From: Bacteroidota bacterium
GTDB lineage: Bacteria; Bacteroidota; Bacteroidia; J057; JADKCL01
DNA length: 64,000 nucleotides
Reading direction: 5' to 3'
NCBI GenBank assembly: GCA_016718825.1
Contig: JADKCL010000006.1
Location: 62,001-126,000, forward strand
Under the pieces are notes generated by a model. That model saw only the letters and a list, made by a program, of their open reading frames with translations. It had not been told where the DNA came from and did no database searches. Within the stretch, counting starts at the first letter, position 1. Every line of letters begins with the position of its first letter. This document shows, piece by piece, positions 37,007 through 45,363 of this stretch. The translations under genes were made by a program, and so were the position numbers.

Positions 37007-37513
37007 TCTTTTGTGACGAACCTTTTATTATTACAAGCTGAAAGCCAATTGATTAAGTCAAAATTTTACAAAACTGCACCCAAAAACGTCAAGAATTTGG
37101 GGTGGACGGAGCCCAAAAAAACATATCATCTTTAAACCATGCAAGCGCAGCAATGCATTTGCAGCCTGAATGAACGTTGAAATACGGCCCCGGCCGAAAC
37201 GCTTTGAAAGCCCGCTTCCGAGAATGGTCTAACAAAGGCAATCGCCAAGTTAAGCAATTCGAAGATGGAAAACAAAGCTTCGTACTTTGATAATGAAGAC
37301 GCGTCTCTGAGGAAATCAGCATTGCCTCAAAGCCGTCAAACGATATAGCCGGATCAGCAATTGACTTTGGTATTTGACACACCCGCACCAGGTGTCTATG
37401 TTCAGTTTGCGATCCGATTACCTACACCAAAATTGATCTTGATAAAACCAGGGTCAAGTTGATGGTCCGGCTACGATTTCTAGTTCCAATCCTATATCTG
37501 CTGATTGATTCTG
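37007..37513. other. Region without a clear gene, upstream of an orphan terminator
   Basis: The 507 nt contain no acceptable ORF on either strand. A stretch at about 37370-37490 has coding-like pieces (for example a frame giving YTKIDLDKTRVKLMV and another giving APGVYVQFAIRLPTP) that are interrupted, and it ends at a strong plus-strand terminator. It may be a decayed gene end or an unrecognised small RNA. Confidence 0.35.
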
Positions 37514-37546
37514 CGCCCACCCGGTCTTAAGGTGGGCGTTTTTTTT
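37514..37546 (+). terminator. Strong rho-independent terminator with no obvious upstream gene
   Basis: CGCCCACC (37514-37521) pairs perfectly with GGTGGGCG (37531-37538) and is followed by eight T. It has the T-run only on the plus strand, where the nearest upstream complete plus gene ends over 2 kb away. Confidence 0.85.
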
Positions 37547-37934
37547 GTTCATAGAATCAGGAGTTAGGAGGGATACATAAATTGTAGAATTCTTGCCTGC
37601 CTTACAAACACTTTCGCCCTCCAACTCGCTCAATTCTGCATTCAATTTCGGTATGTTGGGGTTTTTGCCGCAGCGGGGCCAACGTCTCGGTAGCGCATCC
37701 ATGCGAAACGTTTTTTGTTCCGTTGTCTGTTTTCGGCAAAGCCGAAAACGGACAAACACGCGGTATTTGCCTCGGGCTACCAAGACGGCGCCTCTCCGAG
37801 GCAAAACGCAACGGTTAACTTTAGCGGCCGTGGTTTCACCATTCTCCATCGCTTGCGCGAACGTTTCGCATTTTCCATTCTCCATTCTCCATTTTCCATT
37901 CTCAATTGCGTAGTTTTGCGCCAAATTTGATTCA
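37547..37934. other. pheT leader region: hairpin, heptad array, promoter box
   Basis: Contains a hairpin at 37731-37751 (GTTTTCGGC / GCCGAAAAC), the heptad array at 37869-37910, and a -7-like box TAGTTTTG at 37911-37918, which is 17 nt before the pheT ATG. No convincing TTTG box is seen 19-23 nt upstream of it. Minus frames here that translate the repeats are not genes. Confidence 0.45.
37869..37910. repeat. Degenerate heptanucleotide tandem array
   Basis: Six consecutive 7-mers: CATTTTC, CATTCTC, CATTCTC, CATTTTC, CATTCTC, AATTGCG. It is located directly before the pheT promoter-like box. Confidence 0.8.
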
Positions 37935-40343
37935 ATGAAAATCTCTTACAACTGGCTTCGGCAGTATATCGACTTCGAATGGACCCCCGAAGAATTGGGC
38001 AACAAGCTCACCATGGCCGGACTCGAAGTGGAGGGCATTGAGCGCTATGACCTCCATCCCGGCGGATTGGAAGGTGTTGTGACGGGCGAAGTTGTCACCT
38101 GTATCAAACATCCGGGTGCCGACAAGTTGCACATAACAACCGTGGATGTCGGTGGTGCTGAGCTTCTACCCATCGTTTGCGGGGCCCCCAACGTCGCTGC
38201 TGGACAAAAGGTGGTCGTCGCTTTGGTCGGTGCTAAATTGTACCCCGTGGAAGGCGAACCCTTCGAAATCAAAAAGGCAAAGATTCGCAGCGCCGACAGC
38301 ATGGGCATGATCTGCGCGGAAGATGAAATCGGCCTAGGACATAGCCATGCCGGCATTATTCTTCTGCCCGATGCAACGCCCGTCGGACTTCCCGCCGCAA
38401 GCGTCTTCAAATTGGAAAGCGACCATACCCTTGAAATTGGGCTTACACCCAACCGCGTGGATGCCGCTTCGCATTATGGCGTGGCCCGAGACGTTGCCGC
38501 GCTGCTCGGGAAAAAAGCCCGCATGCCCCAAATTTCGCCGCTTCCCAGCGAATTGATCAGCAATCCCATCAGCGTTTCCTTGCCCGAACAGGACCGTTGT
38601 CCGCGGTATGTCGGCATCTACATTGAAGGCGTGACCATCGGCGAAAGTCCGGAATGGCTCCAACATCGCCTCAAGGCCGTTGGCTTGCGTCCTATCAACA
38701 ACGTCGTGGACGTCACCAACTACGTCCTCCACGAACTTTGTCAACCCTTGCATGCCTTTGACGCTGACAAAATTGCGGGAAAGGCTATCACAGTGCGCAC
38801 CTTGGCCGAGGACAGCACTTTCAAAACCCTTGACGGTCAGGAACGCAAGATTTTGGCCGGACAGGACTTGATGATCTGCGACGGCAGCGGCCCGGTGGCC
38901 ATTGCCGGCATCATGGGTGGAGAAAACTCCGAAGTCAGCGCCACGACCACCAATATTTTCCTCGAATCGGCTTATTTCGAGCCCTCCGGCATCCGTCGCA
39001 CGGGTGCGCGCTTGGGCATGAAGACGGATGCAAGCTTCCGTTTCGAGCGGGGCATCGACCCGAATATCACCGAATTGGCAGCTTTGCGGGCAGCTTACCT
39101 GATTCAGGACGTGGCTGGCGGCAAACTTTCGCGTTTGAAGGACGAAGGCACGCAAGAATTTCAGCCGCGGGAAATTACATTCGACCTTGCCCGTGCCAAC
39201 CGTTTGATGGGAACAACGTTTTCTGTCGACGAAGTGATTCAAATCCTGAGCTTGCTCGACATTTTGGTCGCCAAATCGGGTGGGAGCGAGGTGCTGCAAT
39301 TGGCCGTGCCGCTCTACCGTGTCGATGTCACACGTCCGCAGGACGTCATGGAGGAGATTTTGCGCATTTACGGCTACAACAACGTGCCGTTCCCCGCGCA
39401 AAACCGCATGGCGCTCAACCTGAAAATGGAAATTGATCCCGTTGCCTTGCGGCAGCGTTACTTCGACGGCCTCGCAGCTTCCGGATGGAATGAATTGGTG
39501 ACCAATCCATTGGTTTCCAATCGCTACCGCCTGGAGACGACGGCCAATTTGATCAACAACCTGAGCGAGGACCTTGCCTTGCTGCGCGACAGCATGGTCT
39601 ATACCGGCTTGGATGTGATTGAATACAACCACAACCGCAAAAATACCGACCTGCGCTTGTTCGAATTTGGCAAAACCTACGGTTATCAGGGTGCCGATGG
39701 TGGCGGCAAATACCATGAGAAAGAATGGATCGCCTATTTCCTGACGGGAAATGCAACGCCCACGCATTGGTCGGGCAAGCAACCGCGGGCAGGATTTTTC
39801 ACGATCACCCGTGAAATGGAGCGTTTGGCATCGGCATTCGGCTTTGCAGCTGACCTCCGCGAATTGGAAGGCCATCCAACCTTTGACTACGGACTCGAAA
39901 TGGTCAAAGGGGAGAAGGTCATCGCCCGTTTTGGTGCGCTCCATGGCAACTTGCTCAAAGGACGCGACATCAAGGGCGACGTATTCTATGCCGAAGTCGA
40001 TTGGGATCAGCTGTTGCGCCAATACAAAAAGGCAAAAGTCGCCTATCAACCGCTGTCCAAGTTTCCGTCGGTGAGCCGCGACATCAGCGCGATTGTTCCT
40101 GAAAATGTGCGGTTTGCGACCATCGCAGCTGCCATTCGCAGTACCAATCCCAAGCTGATCAAAACGGTGGGAATCAGTGATGTGTACAAAGGCGACAGCA
40201 TCGGGCAAGGCAAAAAGAGCTATTTGCTCAACCTTACCATTCTCGACGACACCAAAACCCTCGAAGACGCGCAGGTCGACAAGATCATGGCCAAGGTTTT
40301 TGAGAAGCTGGAAAAGGATTTCGCATTGGAAATCAGGAAGTAA
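37935..40343 (+). CDS. pheT: Phenylalanine-tRNA ligase beta subunit
   Basis: An 802-residue protein of normal length. It has the N-terminal MKISYNWLRQYIDF, a tRNA-binding (OB) domain (about 40-150: GEVVTCIKHPGADKLHITTV, GMICAEDEIGLG), B3/B4 editing domain (RPINNVVDVTNYVLHEL, QPLHAFDADKI), B5 domain (RLMGTTFSVDEVIQIL), a core domain with YGYNNVPFP, and a C-terminal anticodon-binding FDX-ACB domain (YQPLSKFPSVSRDIS). With PheS it charges tRNA-Phe and edits mischarged Tyr. PheS is not in the window. The gene begins a run of housekeeping genes also seen together in other Bacteroidota. Confidence 0.98.
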   Translation: MKISYNWLRQYIDFEWTPEELGNKLTMAGLEVEGIERYDLHPGGLEGVVTGEVVTCIKHPGADKLHITTVDVGGAELLPIVCGAPNVAAGQKVVVALVGAKLYPVEGEPFEIKKAKIRSADSMGMICAEDEIGLGHSHAGIILLPDATPVGLPAASVFKLESDHTLEIGLTPNRVDAASHYGVARDVAALLGKKARMPQISPLPSELISNPISVSLPEQDRCPRYVGIYIEGVTIGESPEWLQHRLKAVGLRPINNVVDVTNYVLHELCQPLHAFDADKIAGKAITVRTLAEDSTFKTLDGQERKILAGQDLMICDGSGPVAIAGIMGGENSEVSATTTNIFLESAYFEPSGIRRTGARLGMKTDASFRFERGIDPNITELAALRAAYLIQDVAGGKLSRLKDEGTQEFQPREITFDLARANRLMGTTFSVDEVIQILSLLDILVAKSGGSEVLQLAVPLYRVDVTRPQDVMEEILRIYGYNNVPFPAQNRMALNLKMEIDPVALRQRYFDGLAASGWNELVTNPLVSNRYRLETTANLINNLSEDLALLRDSMVYTGLDVIEYNHNRKNTDLRLFEFGKTYGYQGADGGGKYHEKEWIAYFLTGNATPTHWSGKQPRAGFFTITREMERLASAFGFAADLRELEGHPTFDYGLEMVKGEKVIARFGALHGNLLKGRDIKGDVFYAEVDWDQLLRQYKKAKVAYQPLSKFPSVSRDISAIVPENVRFATIAAAIRSTNPKLIKTVGISDVYKGDSIGQGKKSYLLNLTILDDTKTLEDAQVDKIMAKVFEKLEKDFALEIRK

Positions 40344-40359
40344 GTCTGGATGTGGCCCG

Positions 40360-40399
40360 TTTGTCAGCCCTCGGTGAAGTTTTCCGCTGGGCTGACAAA
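40360..40399. repeat. Hairpin repeat, copy A (TTTGTCAGCCC arms)
   Basis: TTTGTCAGCCC (40360-40370) and GGGCTGACAAA (40389-40399) form an 11-bp perfect stem around an 18-nt loop, just after pheT. A second copy with the same arms and unrelated loop lies at 45293-45333. It may act as a terminator here although only a weak TTTTT appears later. Confidence 0.8.
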
Positions 40400-40484
40400 A
40401 GGCATTTTTGGGTACGTGTTGGGTCCATCCTTCTACACCGGAAATGAGTGCCCATACCCAAACTTTTCCGCCCCGTTCAAACTC

Positions 40485-40515
40485 TTTTGCGGTCTTGGAT
40501 AATTTCGTAGCTTTG
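40485..40515 (+). promoter_or_regulatory. Bacteroidota-type promoter for the coiled-coil/zapA/rny operon
   Basis: TTTTG at 40485-40489 and TAGCTTTG at 40508-40515, spacing 18 nt, match the TTTG / TAnnTTTG consensus well. It lies 27 nt before the GTG start at 40542. Confidence 0.6.
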
Positions 40516-40541
40516 TCTCTTTAGTAAAAAACGCGGTTTTT

Positions 40542-40835
40542 GTGGAGAATTTGCTCACAAGGCTTGCCGAGATCGGCGAAAAGGCGGACTACCTCAATCA
40601 GAAGTCTCAGGCTCTGGTGGAGGAAAATCGAGCCCTTCGCATTCGTATCCAGCATCTGGAAGGCAGGATCACACAACAGCAGAATGAGCTGAAAGACATG
40701 GCAGAGCAGCAGGAATTGGTGCGATTGGCCCGGTCTGTGGAGCATAGAGACGATGCCGCGACGGAAGAACTTAAGAAAAAGATTAATGAGTATATTCGAG
40801 AGATAGATCAATGCCTCAAACTGATTGGCGATTGA
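40542..40835 (+). CDS. ZapB-like coiled-coil protein
   Basis: A 97-residue almost entirely coiled-coil protein (LTRLAEIGEKADYLNQKSQ, ENRALRIRIQHLEGRITQQ, EELKKKINEYIREIDQCL). A small coiled-coil gene just before zapA is a typical Bacteroidota arrangement and suggests a ZapB-like or division-associated role; the sequence alone shows only the coiled coil. It starts with GTG, 27 nt downstream of a good promoter, and is followed by zapA after 32 nt. Confidence 0.8.
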   Translation: MENLLTRLAEIGEKADYLNQKSQALVEENRALRIRIQHLEGRITQQQNELKDMAEQQELVRLARSVEHRDDAATEELKKKINEYIREIDQCLKLIGD

Positions 40836-40867
40836 TGAGCCGGATAGGAGAGAAAAGAACCTGAGCT

Positions 40868-41191
40868 TTGGAAAAGTATTCAATCAAAGTCAATATAATG
40901 AATCGTCCCTACCCGCTGCTGGTAAAAGCAGACGAGGAAGAGGCGGTTCGGAACGCTGCCAAGTTGATCAATGACCGGATCAAAGCATATAAAGATCGTT
41001 TTTCCGTACAGGACGATCTGGATTTGGTCATCATGTGCTGTCTTGAACTCGCTACCGACAACCTCAACCAAGGTTTGAGGCTACGCGGCAGCCTGCGCAG
41101 TGCCAACGAAGGCATCGACTTGATCGATGAAGCCCTCAATGGCGCGATATTGAATTTGGAGGAAGTCAGCACCACGGTGCAGCCCTCCTGA
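40868..41191 (+). CDS. zapA: Cell division protein ZapA
   Basis: A 107-residue ZapA: N-terminal strand pair KYSIKVNIMNRPYPLLV, then AAKLINDRIKAYKDRF and DLDLVIMCCLELATDNLNQ, ending in a coiled-coil region. ZapA binds and cross-links FtsZ filaments at the division ring. The start codon is TTG at 40868; the first ATG in frame (40898) would cut into the conserved first strand. It lies between the coiled-coil gene and rny, probably in one transcript. Confidence 0.88.
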   Translation: MEKYSIKVNIMNRPYPLLVKADEEEAVRNAAKLINDRIKAYKDRFSVQDDLDLVIMCCLELATDNLNQGLRLRGSLRSANEGIDLIDEALNGAILNLEEVSTTVQPS

Positions 41192-41276
41192 TACCAGGTT
41201 TTTTCGACCCGTCAGTTTGCATTTTGTCTGTCTCTTCCTTTCTATAAAGCGTTAACACATAAAGGAAGATGAACAC

Positions 41277-42875
41277 ATGGTTAGTACAATAGTTGCAGTG
41301 ATCATAGGGGTAATTGCGCTTGCAGCCGGCTTTGGAGTCGGCTACATGATCAAAAGCGCAAATACCGCCAAAGAGATCGAGTCTGCCAATGTCAAGGCAG
41401 AATCCACGATCAACCAAGCCAAACTTCGTGCCGAAGGCATCTTGAAGGAGGCCGAACTCAAAGCCGACAATCTCAGCAAGGACCGCATGATGCAGGCCCG
41501 CGAGAAGGTCAATCAAATGACCAATGCTGCCGAAATCGAGCAAAAGAAAAAGTCCGAGCGATTGGATCAAGGTGAGCAGAGAGTCAAGCAAAAAGAGGCG
41601 CAGCTCAACCAGAAAACCGAGCAGATCAAAAAGGATCAGCAGCGTGTCGACAGCCTTTCTACCGAACTCACCCGCCAACGCGAGGTGCTCAACGGCCGTC
41701 AGGAAGAACTCGAGCGTTTGATCCATTCCCAAGTGATCGAATTGGAAAAAGTTGCCAACCTGAGCGCCGAAGACGCCCGCAACAAGCTCATGGAAGCTGT
41801 GCGCGACGAAGCACGCACCATGGCAAGCGCACAGATGAAGGAAATCATCGAGGAAGCCAAGCTCAGCGCCAACAAGGAAGCCAAGAAGATCATCATCCAG
41901 ACGATCCAACGCACCGCTTCCGAGCACGCCATCGAAAACACGGTTTCCGTGTTCCAACTTGAAAACGACGACATCAAAGGCCGCATCATCGGTCGCGAAG
42001 GCCGTAACATCCGTGCACTCGAAGCTGCAACCGGCATCGAAGTCATCGTGGACGATACCCCTGAGGCCATCATCCTCTCCGGATTTGACCCCGTGCGCCG
42101 CGAAATCGCACGCCTTTCCTTGCACAAACTCGTGCAGGACGGACGTATCCACCCGGCCCGTATCGAGGAAGTCGTGAAGAAAGTCACCAAGCAGATCAAC
42201 GAAGAAATCGTCGAAACCGGCGAACGCACCGTGATCGACTTGGGCATCCACGGTCTGCACCCCGAACTCGTGCGCATGATCGGCCGCATGAAATACCGTT
42301 CCAGCTACGGTCAGAACTTGTTGCAGCACAGCCGCGAGGTCGCCAACCTCTGCGCGACCATGGCTTCGGAGCTTGGCCTGAATGCCAAAGCCGCCAAGCG
42401 CGCTGGACTTTTGCATGACATTGGCAAGGTGCCGGAAGATGCCCCAGAACTGCCACACGCAATCTTGGGCATGGAAATCGCCAAGAAATACGGCGAAAAA
42501 GACGATATCCTCAACGCCATCGGCGCCCACCACGACGAAATCGAGATGACCTGCAACATTGCGCCGATCATCCAGGCTTGTGACGCCATCAGCGGTTCAC
42601 GTCCCGGCGCTCGCCGCGAGATCGTCGAGGGCTACATTCAGCGTCTCAAAGACCTCGAAAACCTTGCCTTGGCTTATCCCGGCGTCTCCAAAAGCTACGC
42701 CATCCAGGCCGGCCGCGAGCTGCGCGTGATCGTCGAAAGCGAGCAGGTGACCGACGAGCAAGCAGATTTGCTTGCCTTCGACATCAGCGAGAAGATCATG
42801 AAGGAAATGCAATACCCCGGCCAAATCAAAGTGGCTGTGATTCGCGAAAAGCGCGCCATCGCCTACGCGAAGTAA
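41277..42875 (+). CDS. rny: Ribonuclease Y
   Basis: A 532-residue membrane-anchored endoribonuclease. An N-terminal TM helix (IVAVIIGVIALAAGFGVGYMI) is followed by a long coiled coil (about 30-190), a KH domain (GRIIGREGRNIRALE) and an HD domain with LLHDIGKVPED (His380-Asp381) and IGAHHDEIEM. RNase Y initiates mRNA decay. It has normal length and intact motifs. A clear AAAGGAAG ribosome-binding sequence lies 9 nt before the ATG. A heptad array begins at the last base of its stop codon. Confidence 0.97.
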   Translation: MVSTIVAVIIGVIALAAGFGVGYMIKSANTAKEIESANVKAESTINQAKLRAEGILKEAELKADNLSKDRMMQAREKVNQMTNAAEIEQKKKSERLDQGEQRVKQKEAQLNQKTEQIKKDQQRVDSLSTELTRQREVLNGRQEELERLIHSQVIELEKVANLSAEDARNKLMEAVRDEARTMASAQMKEIIEEAKLSANKEAKKIIIQTIQRTASEHAIENTVSVFQLENDDIKGRIIGREGRNIRALEAATGIEVIVDDTPEAIILSGFDPVRREIARLSLHKLVQDGRIHPARIEEVVKKVTKQINEEIVETGERTVIDLGIHGLHPELVRMIGRMKYRSSYGQNLLQHSREVANLCATMASELGLNAKAAKRAGLLHDIGKVPEDAPELPHAILGMEIAKKYGEKDDILNAIGAHHDEIEMTCNIAPIIQACDAISGSRPGARREIVEGYIQRLKDLENLALAYPGVSKSYAIQAGRELRVIVESEQVTDEQADLLAFDISEKIMKEMQYPGQIKVAVIREKRAIAYAK

Positions 42876-42994
42876 GTGAACAGTGAGAAGTGAACAGTGA
42901 AAAGTGTCCAACCGGGCGCCATTCACTGTTCATTTTCGTTTTTGCAAACAACAACTTTTAACTTTTAGTTTTTCACTTTTCACTTTTCGCTAAC
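42875..42994. repeat. Two degenerate heptanucleotide arrays
   Basis: AGTGAAC, AGTGAGA, AGTGAAC, AGTGAAA at 42875-42902, and AACTTTT, AACTTTT, AGTTTTT, CACTTTT, CACTTTT, CGCTAAC at 42953-42994. The two arrays are partly complementary (for example TGAACAGTGA near 42890-42900 and TCACTGTTCA near 42923), so the rny-DUF4178 spacer can fold. Confidence 0.8.
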
Positions 42995-43002
42995 TTGGTC
43001 CA

Positions 43003-43629
43003 ATGCAGCAGTACAACTGCCCCAATTGCGGCGCTCCACTTGTGTTTCATTCATCCGTTTCGGTACATACGACCTGCGCGTTTTGCCGGTCGATGGTCGT
43101 GCGGCATGACATGAACCTCGAGACGATCGGGCAGGTGGCCGAATTGCTGGATGACATGTCGCCCTTCCAAGTGGGCACCCGCGGGACCTACAAAGGACAG
43201 AATTTTACGCTCGTAGGTCGGATCAAAGTACTTTACGACAAAGGTACTTGGAGCGAATGGTACGCCTATTTCGATGACGGACGCGAAGGTTGGCTCGCCG
43301 AGGCGCAGGGCAATTACATGATGACCTACGCGGCAGATGCCTCGCGCATCCAATTCGAAGGGGCCATCAAACCGCTTGCCGAGGCCAAGATTGATCAGAC
43401 TTTGTTTTTTGTCGAGGATGTCAAGGAAGTGACCTATGCAGCAAGCGAAGGCGAACTTCCTCAAATTTTTAAACCCAAGGAACAAGTGACAAGCGTGGAC
43501 TTGCGGTCAGAAAACGGCGTTTTTGCCTCCATGACCATCAAAGGAGACGGCCGCCACCTTTTTATCGGCGAATATGTCGAATTCGATACTTTTGACTTTC
43601 AATACTTGAGGACGCTCGATGGCTGGTGA
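43003..43629 (+). CDS. DUF4178 protein with N-terminal zinc ribbon
   Basis: A 208-residue soluble protein. A rubredoxin-like zinc ribbon (CPNCGAPLVFH...TTCAFCRS, residues 5-28) precedes one DUF4178 domain (GTRGTYKGQNFTLVGRIKV, WSEWYAYFDDGREGWLAEAQG, GEYVEFDTFDFQY). DUF4178 is, as I recall, found in gene clusters with DUF350, polyamine biosynthesis enzymes and ATP-grasp ligases. It overlaps the next gene by 11 nt, so the two DUF4178 proteins are coupled and probably act together. Confidence 0.87.
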   Translation: MQQYNCPNCGAPLVFHSSVSVHTTCAFCRSMVVRHDMNLETIGQVAELLDDMSPFQVGTRGTYKGQNFTLVGRIKVLYDKGTWSEWYAYFDDGREGWLAEAQGNYMMTYAADASRIQFEGAIKPLAEAKIDQTLFFVEDVKEVTYAASEGELPQIFKPKEQVTSVDLRSENGVFASMTIKGDGRHLFIGEYVEFDTFDFQYLRTLDGW

Positions 43630-44865
43630 ACCGACTTCCAAGACTCCGATGGGAGGTGTCAAGGCCTTCAACTGTCGTAGCTGCGGCGGACAGGTAAACC
43701 TGCTTGCGCCGGGACAAACACTTTCCGCAGTCTGTACCCATTGTGGAGCGGTTGCTGATTTGACCGATGACAACTTCAAGGTCATCAGCAAGTACAAGGA
43801 TGCCATGACACGGAAGCCGCTCATCGACATCGGCACCAAGGTCAAGTTTGAAGGCAAAGATTGGCAAGTTGTCGGATACATGTTGCGCATGGTCCGCGAA
43901 TTTGACTTCTATTGGGAAGAATACCTGCTGTTTAATCCCTACTACGGATTCCGATTCCTCGCTTGCGCCTATGGGCATTGGTCATGGATCAAAATGGTGA
44001 CCGATCTGCCGATTTCGGAGTACAAAAAGACGCATTTCAATTATCAGGGAAATGCATTTCGGCCCTTGACGCAGGGAAAAGCAGAGGTGATGTTTGTCCT
44101 CGGCGAATTCTATTGGAAGGTGCATTTGGGAGATGTTGCCTTTACCTCGGATTTTGTTGCACCACCCTTCATGCTGTCCATGGAGGCGGAATCCGGCGGC
44201 GTCATCTGGTCGCTCGGCCAATATGTCGAGCCCAAAATTGTCGCGGATGCAGTGGGTTTGGACATCGCGCAAATGCCCAATCGCGCAGGTGTGGGGGCCA
44301 ATCAGGTCAATCGTCATCAACAAAATCTGAAGCGCCTTACACCCATTTGGCTCCTCAGCATGGTGCTGACGGTAGCTTTGGGGCTGTTTTTACCGCGCGT
44401 GCTCCGAAACAGGTGGCATTGGAGCTGAACTATCCTTATCCGATTGTCGAGGATACCCTTTCCAAGGAATTCCTGATCGGCGGTGGGATCGACAATGTGG
44501 AGATTGAAGTGGCGGCATCCAACGACTTTTCCAACCATTGGCTGGAGTTTGGCGGCATTTTGCACAATGTCACCACCAACCAAAACTACGAATTGCTCAT
44601 TCCCGTCGAGTTCTACGAAGGCAACGACGATGGACACTGGACCGAAGGCTCCAAATCCGCAAGCGTAGTCCTCAACCAAGTACCGGAAGGCAAGTATGAA
44701 TTGGTCAGTTCGGTCGCTTCCGATACCACTGGCATGGTCAACATCAAAGTTTGGCGGGGGGTGCCGATCTACAGCAATTGGATCTTCGTTTTGATCCTGC
44801 TGACGATTTTCCCGGTGGTGTTGTTCATCAAAAGCGCTGGATTTGAGAAGAAACGCAACGAATAA
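43619..44865 (+). CDS. DUF4178 membrane protein, frameshifted in a T run
   Basis: The restored protein is 415 residues: N-terminal zinc ribbon (CRSCGGQVNLL...CTHCGA), DUF4178 domain (GTKVKFEGKDWQVVGYML, YWEEYLLFNPYYGFRFLA), a first TM helix (PIWLLSMVLTVALGLF), a periplasmic beta domain (IDNVEIEVAASNDFSNHW, LELNYPYPIVED) and a second TM helix (SNWIFVLILLTIFPVVLFI). The frame breaks in the T run 44387-44391; one extra T gives ALGLFFTARAPKQVALEL and restores everything. Without it the first part would end at 44428 just after the TM. It follows the first DUF4178 gene with overlap. Confidence 0.85.
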
Positions 44866-44877
44866 AAGACAAGGAGC

Positions 44878-45033
44878 ATGAAAAATCGCGTCAATGGCAT
44901 TCAATTGGTTTATATCGTCATCGCCTTGGTTTCCCTGGGCAGTCTCGCTTATACGCAATCACGCGGCATGCGCCTGCTCAATGTCTTTTCCAGCGGATTG
45001 AAGGCCCATTCCGGTCGGGAAGCATCAACATAA
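44878..45033 (+). CDS. Small single-pass membrane protein in the DUF4178/DUF350 cluster
   Basis: A 51-residue protein with one N-terminal hydrophobic helix (IQLVYIVIALVSLGSLAY) and a basic tail (RGMRLLNVFSSGLKAH). AAGGAG lies directly upstream of its ATG at a short spacing. It sits 12 nt after the DUF4178 membrane protein and 23 nt before DUF350, so it is likely part of the same operon. No family is recognised. Confidence 0.65.
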   Translation: MKNRVNGIQLVYIVIALVSLGSLAYTQSRGMRLLNVFSSGLKAHSGREAST

Positions 45034-45056
45034 ATAAGATCTCATCGCAAAAGAAT

Positions 45057-45269
45057 ATGGATTTCATCGATTTCAAAGTCCTCGCCAATGCAGCCGTATT
45101 TTCGGCTGTGGGCATCGTCATTTTCATCCTTGCTGCTTTCATCTTTGAATGGGTCACCCCGTTTAAACTCTGGAAGGAGATCGTGGACAATAAAAACATC
45201 GCCGTAGCGATTGTGACGGCAGGTGCATTCCTTGGTTTGGCGATCATTGTCGCTTCGGCGCATGGTTGA
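45057..45269 (+). CDS. DUF350 (UPF0719) membrane protein
   Basis: A 70-residue protein with two TM helices (AVFSAVGIVIFILAAFIFEW and AIVTAGAFLGLAIIVASA) enclosing TPFKLWKEIVDNKNIAVA. The helix with small residues plus the polar NKNxAVAxxxAGxxLG motif is the DUF350 signature, the family of E. coli YjfL. Length equals about half of two-repeat DUF350 proteins. It lies between the DUF4178 genes and the aminopropyltransferase. Confidence 0.9.
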   Translation: MDFIDFKVLANAAVFSAVGIVIFILAAFIFEWVTPFKLWKEIVDNKNIAVAIVTAGAFLGLAIIVASAHG

Positions 45270-45292
45270 TTGCTTACCAGCGAAAATTGCCG

Positions 45293-45333
45293 TTTGTCAG
45301 CCCTTCAGATTGATTCTGGGATGGGCTGACAAA
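45293..45333. repeat. Hairpin repeat, copy B (TTTGTCAGCCC arms)
   Basis: TTTGTCAGCCC (45293-45303) pairs with GGGCTGACAAA (45323-45333) around a 19-nt loop, extended by one G-C pair. The arms are identical to the copy at 40360 but the loop differs. It lies between the DUF350 and aminopropyltransferase genes. Confidence 0.8.
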
Positions 45334-45363
45334 CAGAACACTACACCATTCACCTAGCCCTGG

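Noticed and set aside
37454..37924. 156-codon minus frame
   Set aside because: It translates the heptad array and a terminator; composition is repeat-driven.
38334..40208. 624-codon minus-strand open frame
   Set aside because: Antisense of pheT; no family pattern.
41192..41276. 6S RNA between zapA and rny
   Set aside because: The spacer is only 85 nt, too short for a 6S RNA, and no central-bubble fold is evident.
41166..42533. 455-codon minus-strand open frame rich in Phe/Leu/Asp
   Set aside because: Antisense of the RNase Y gene and its coiled coil; composition is that of a complementary strand.
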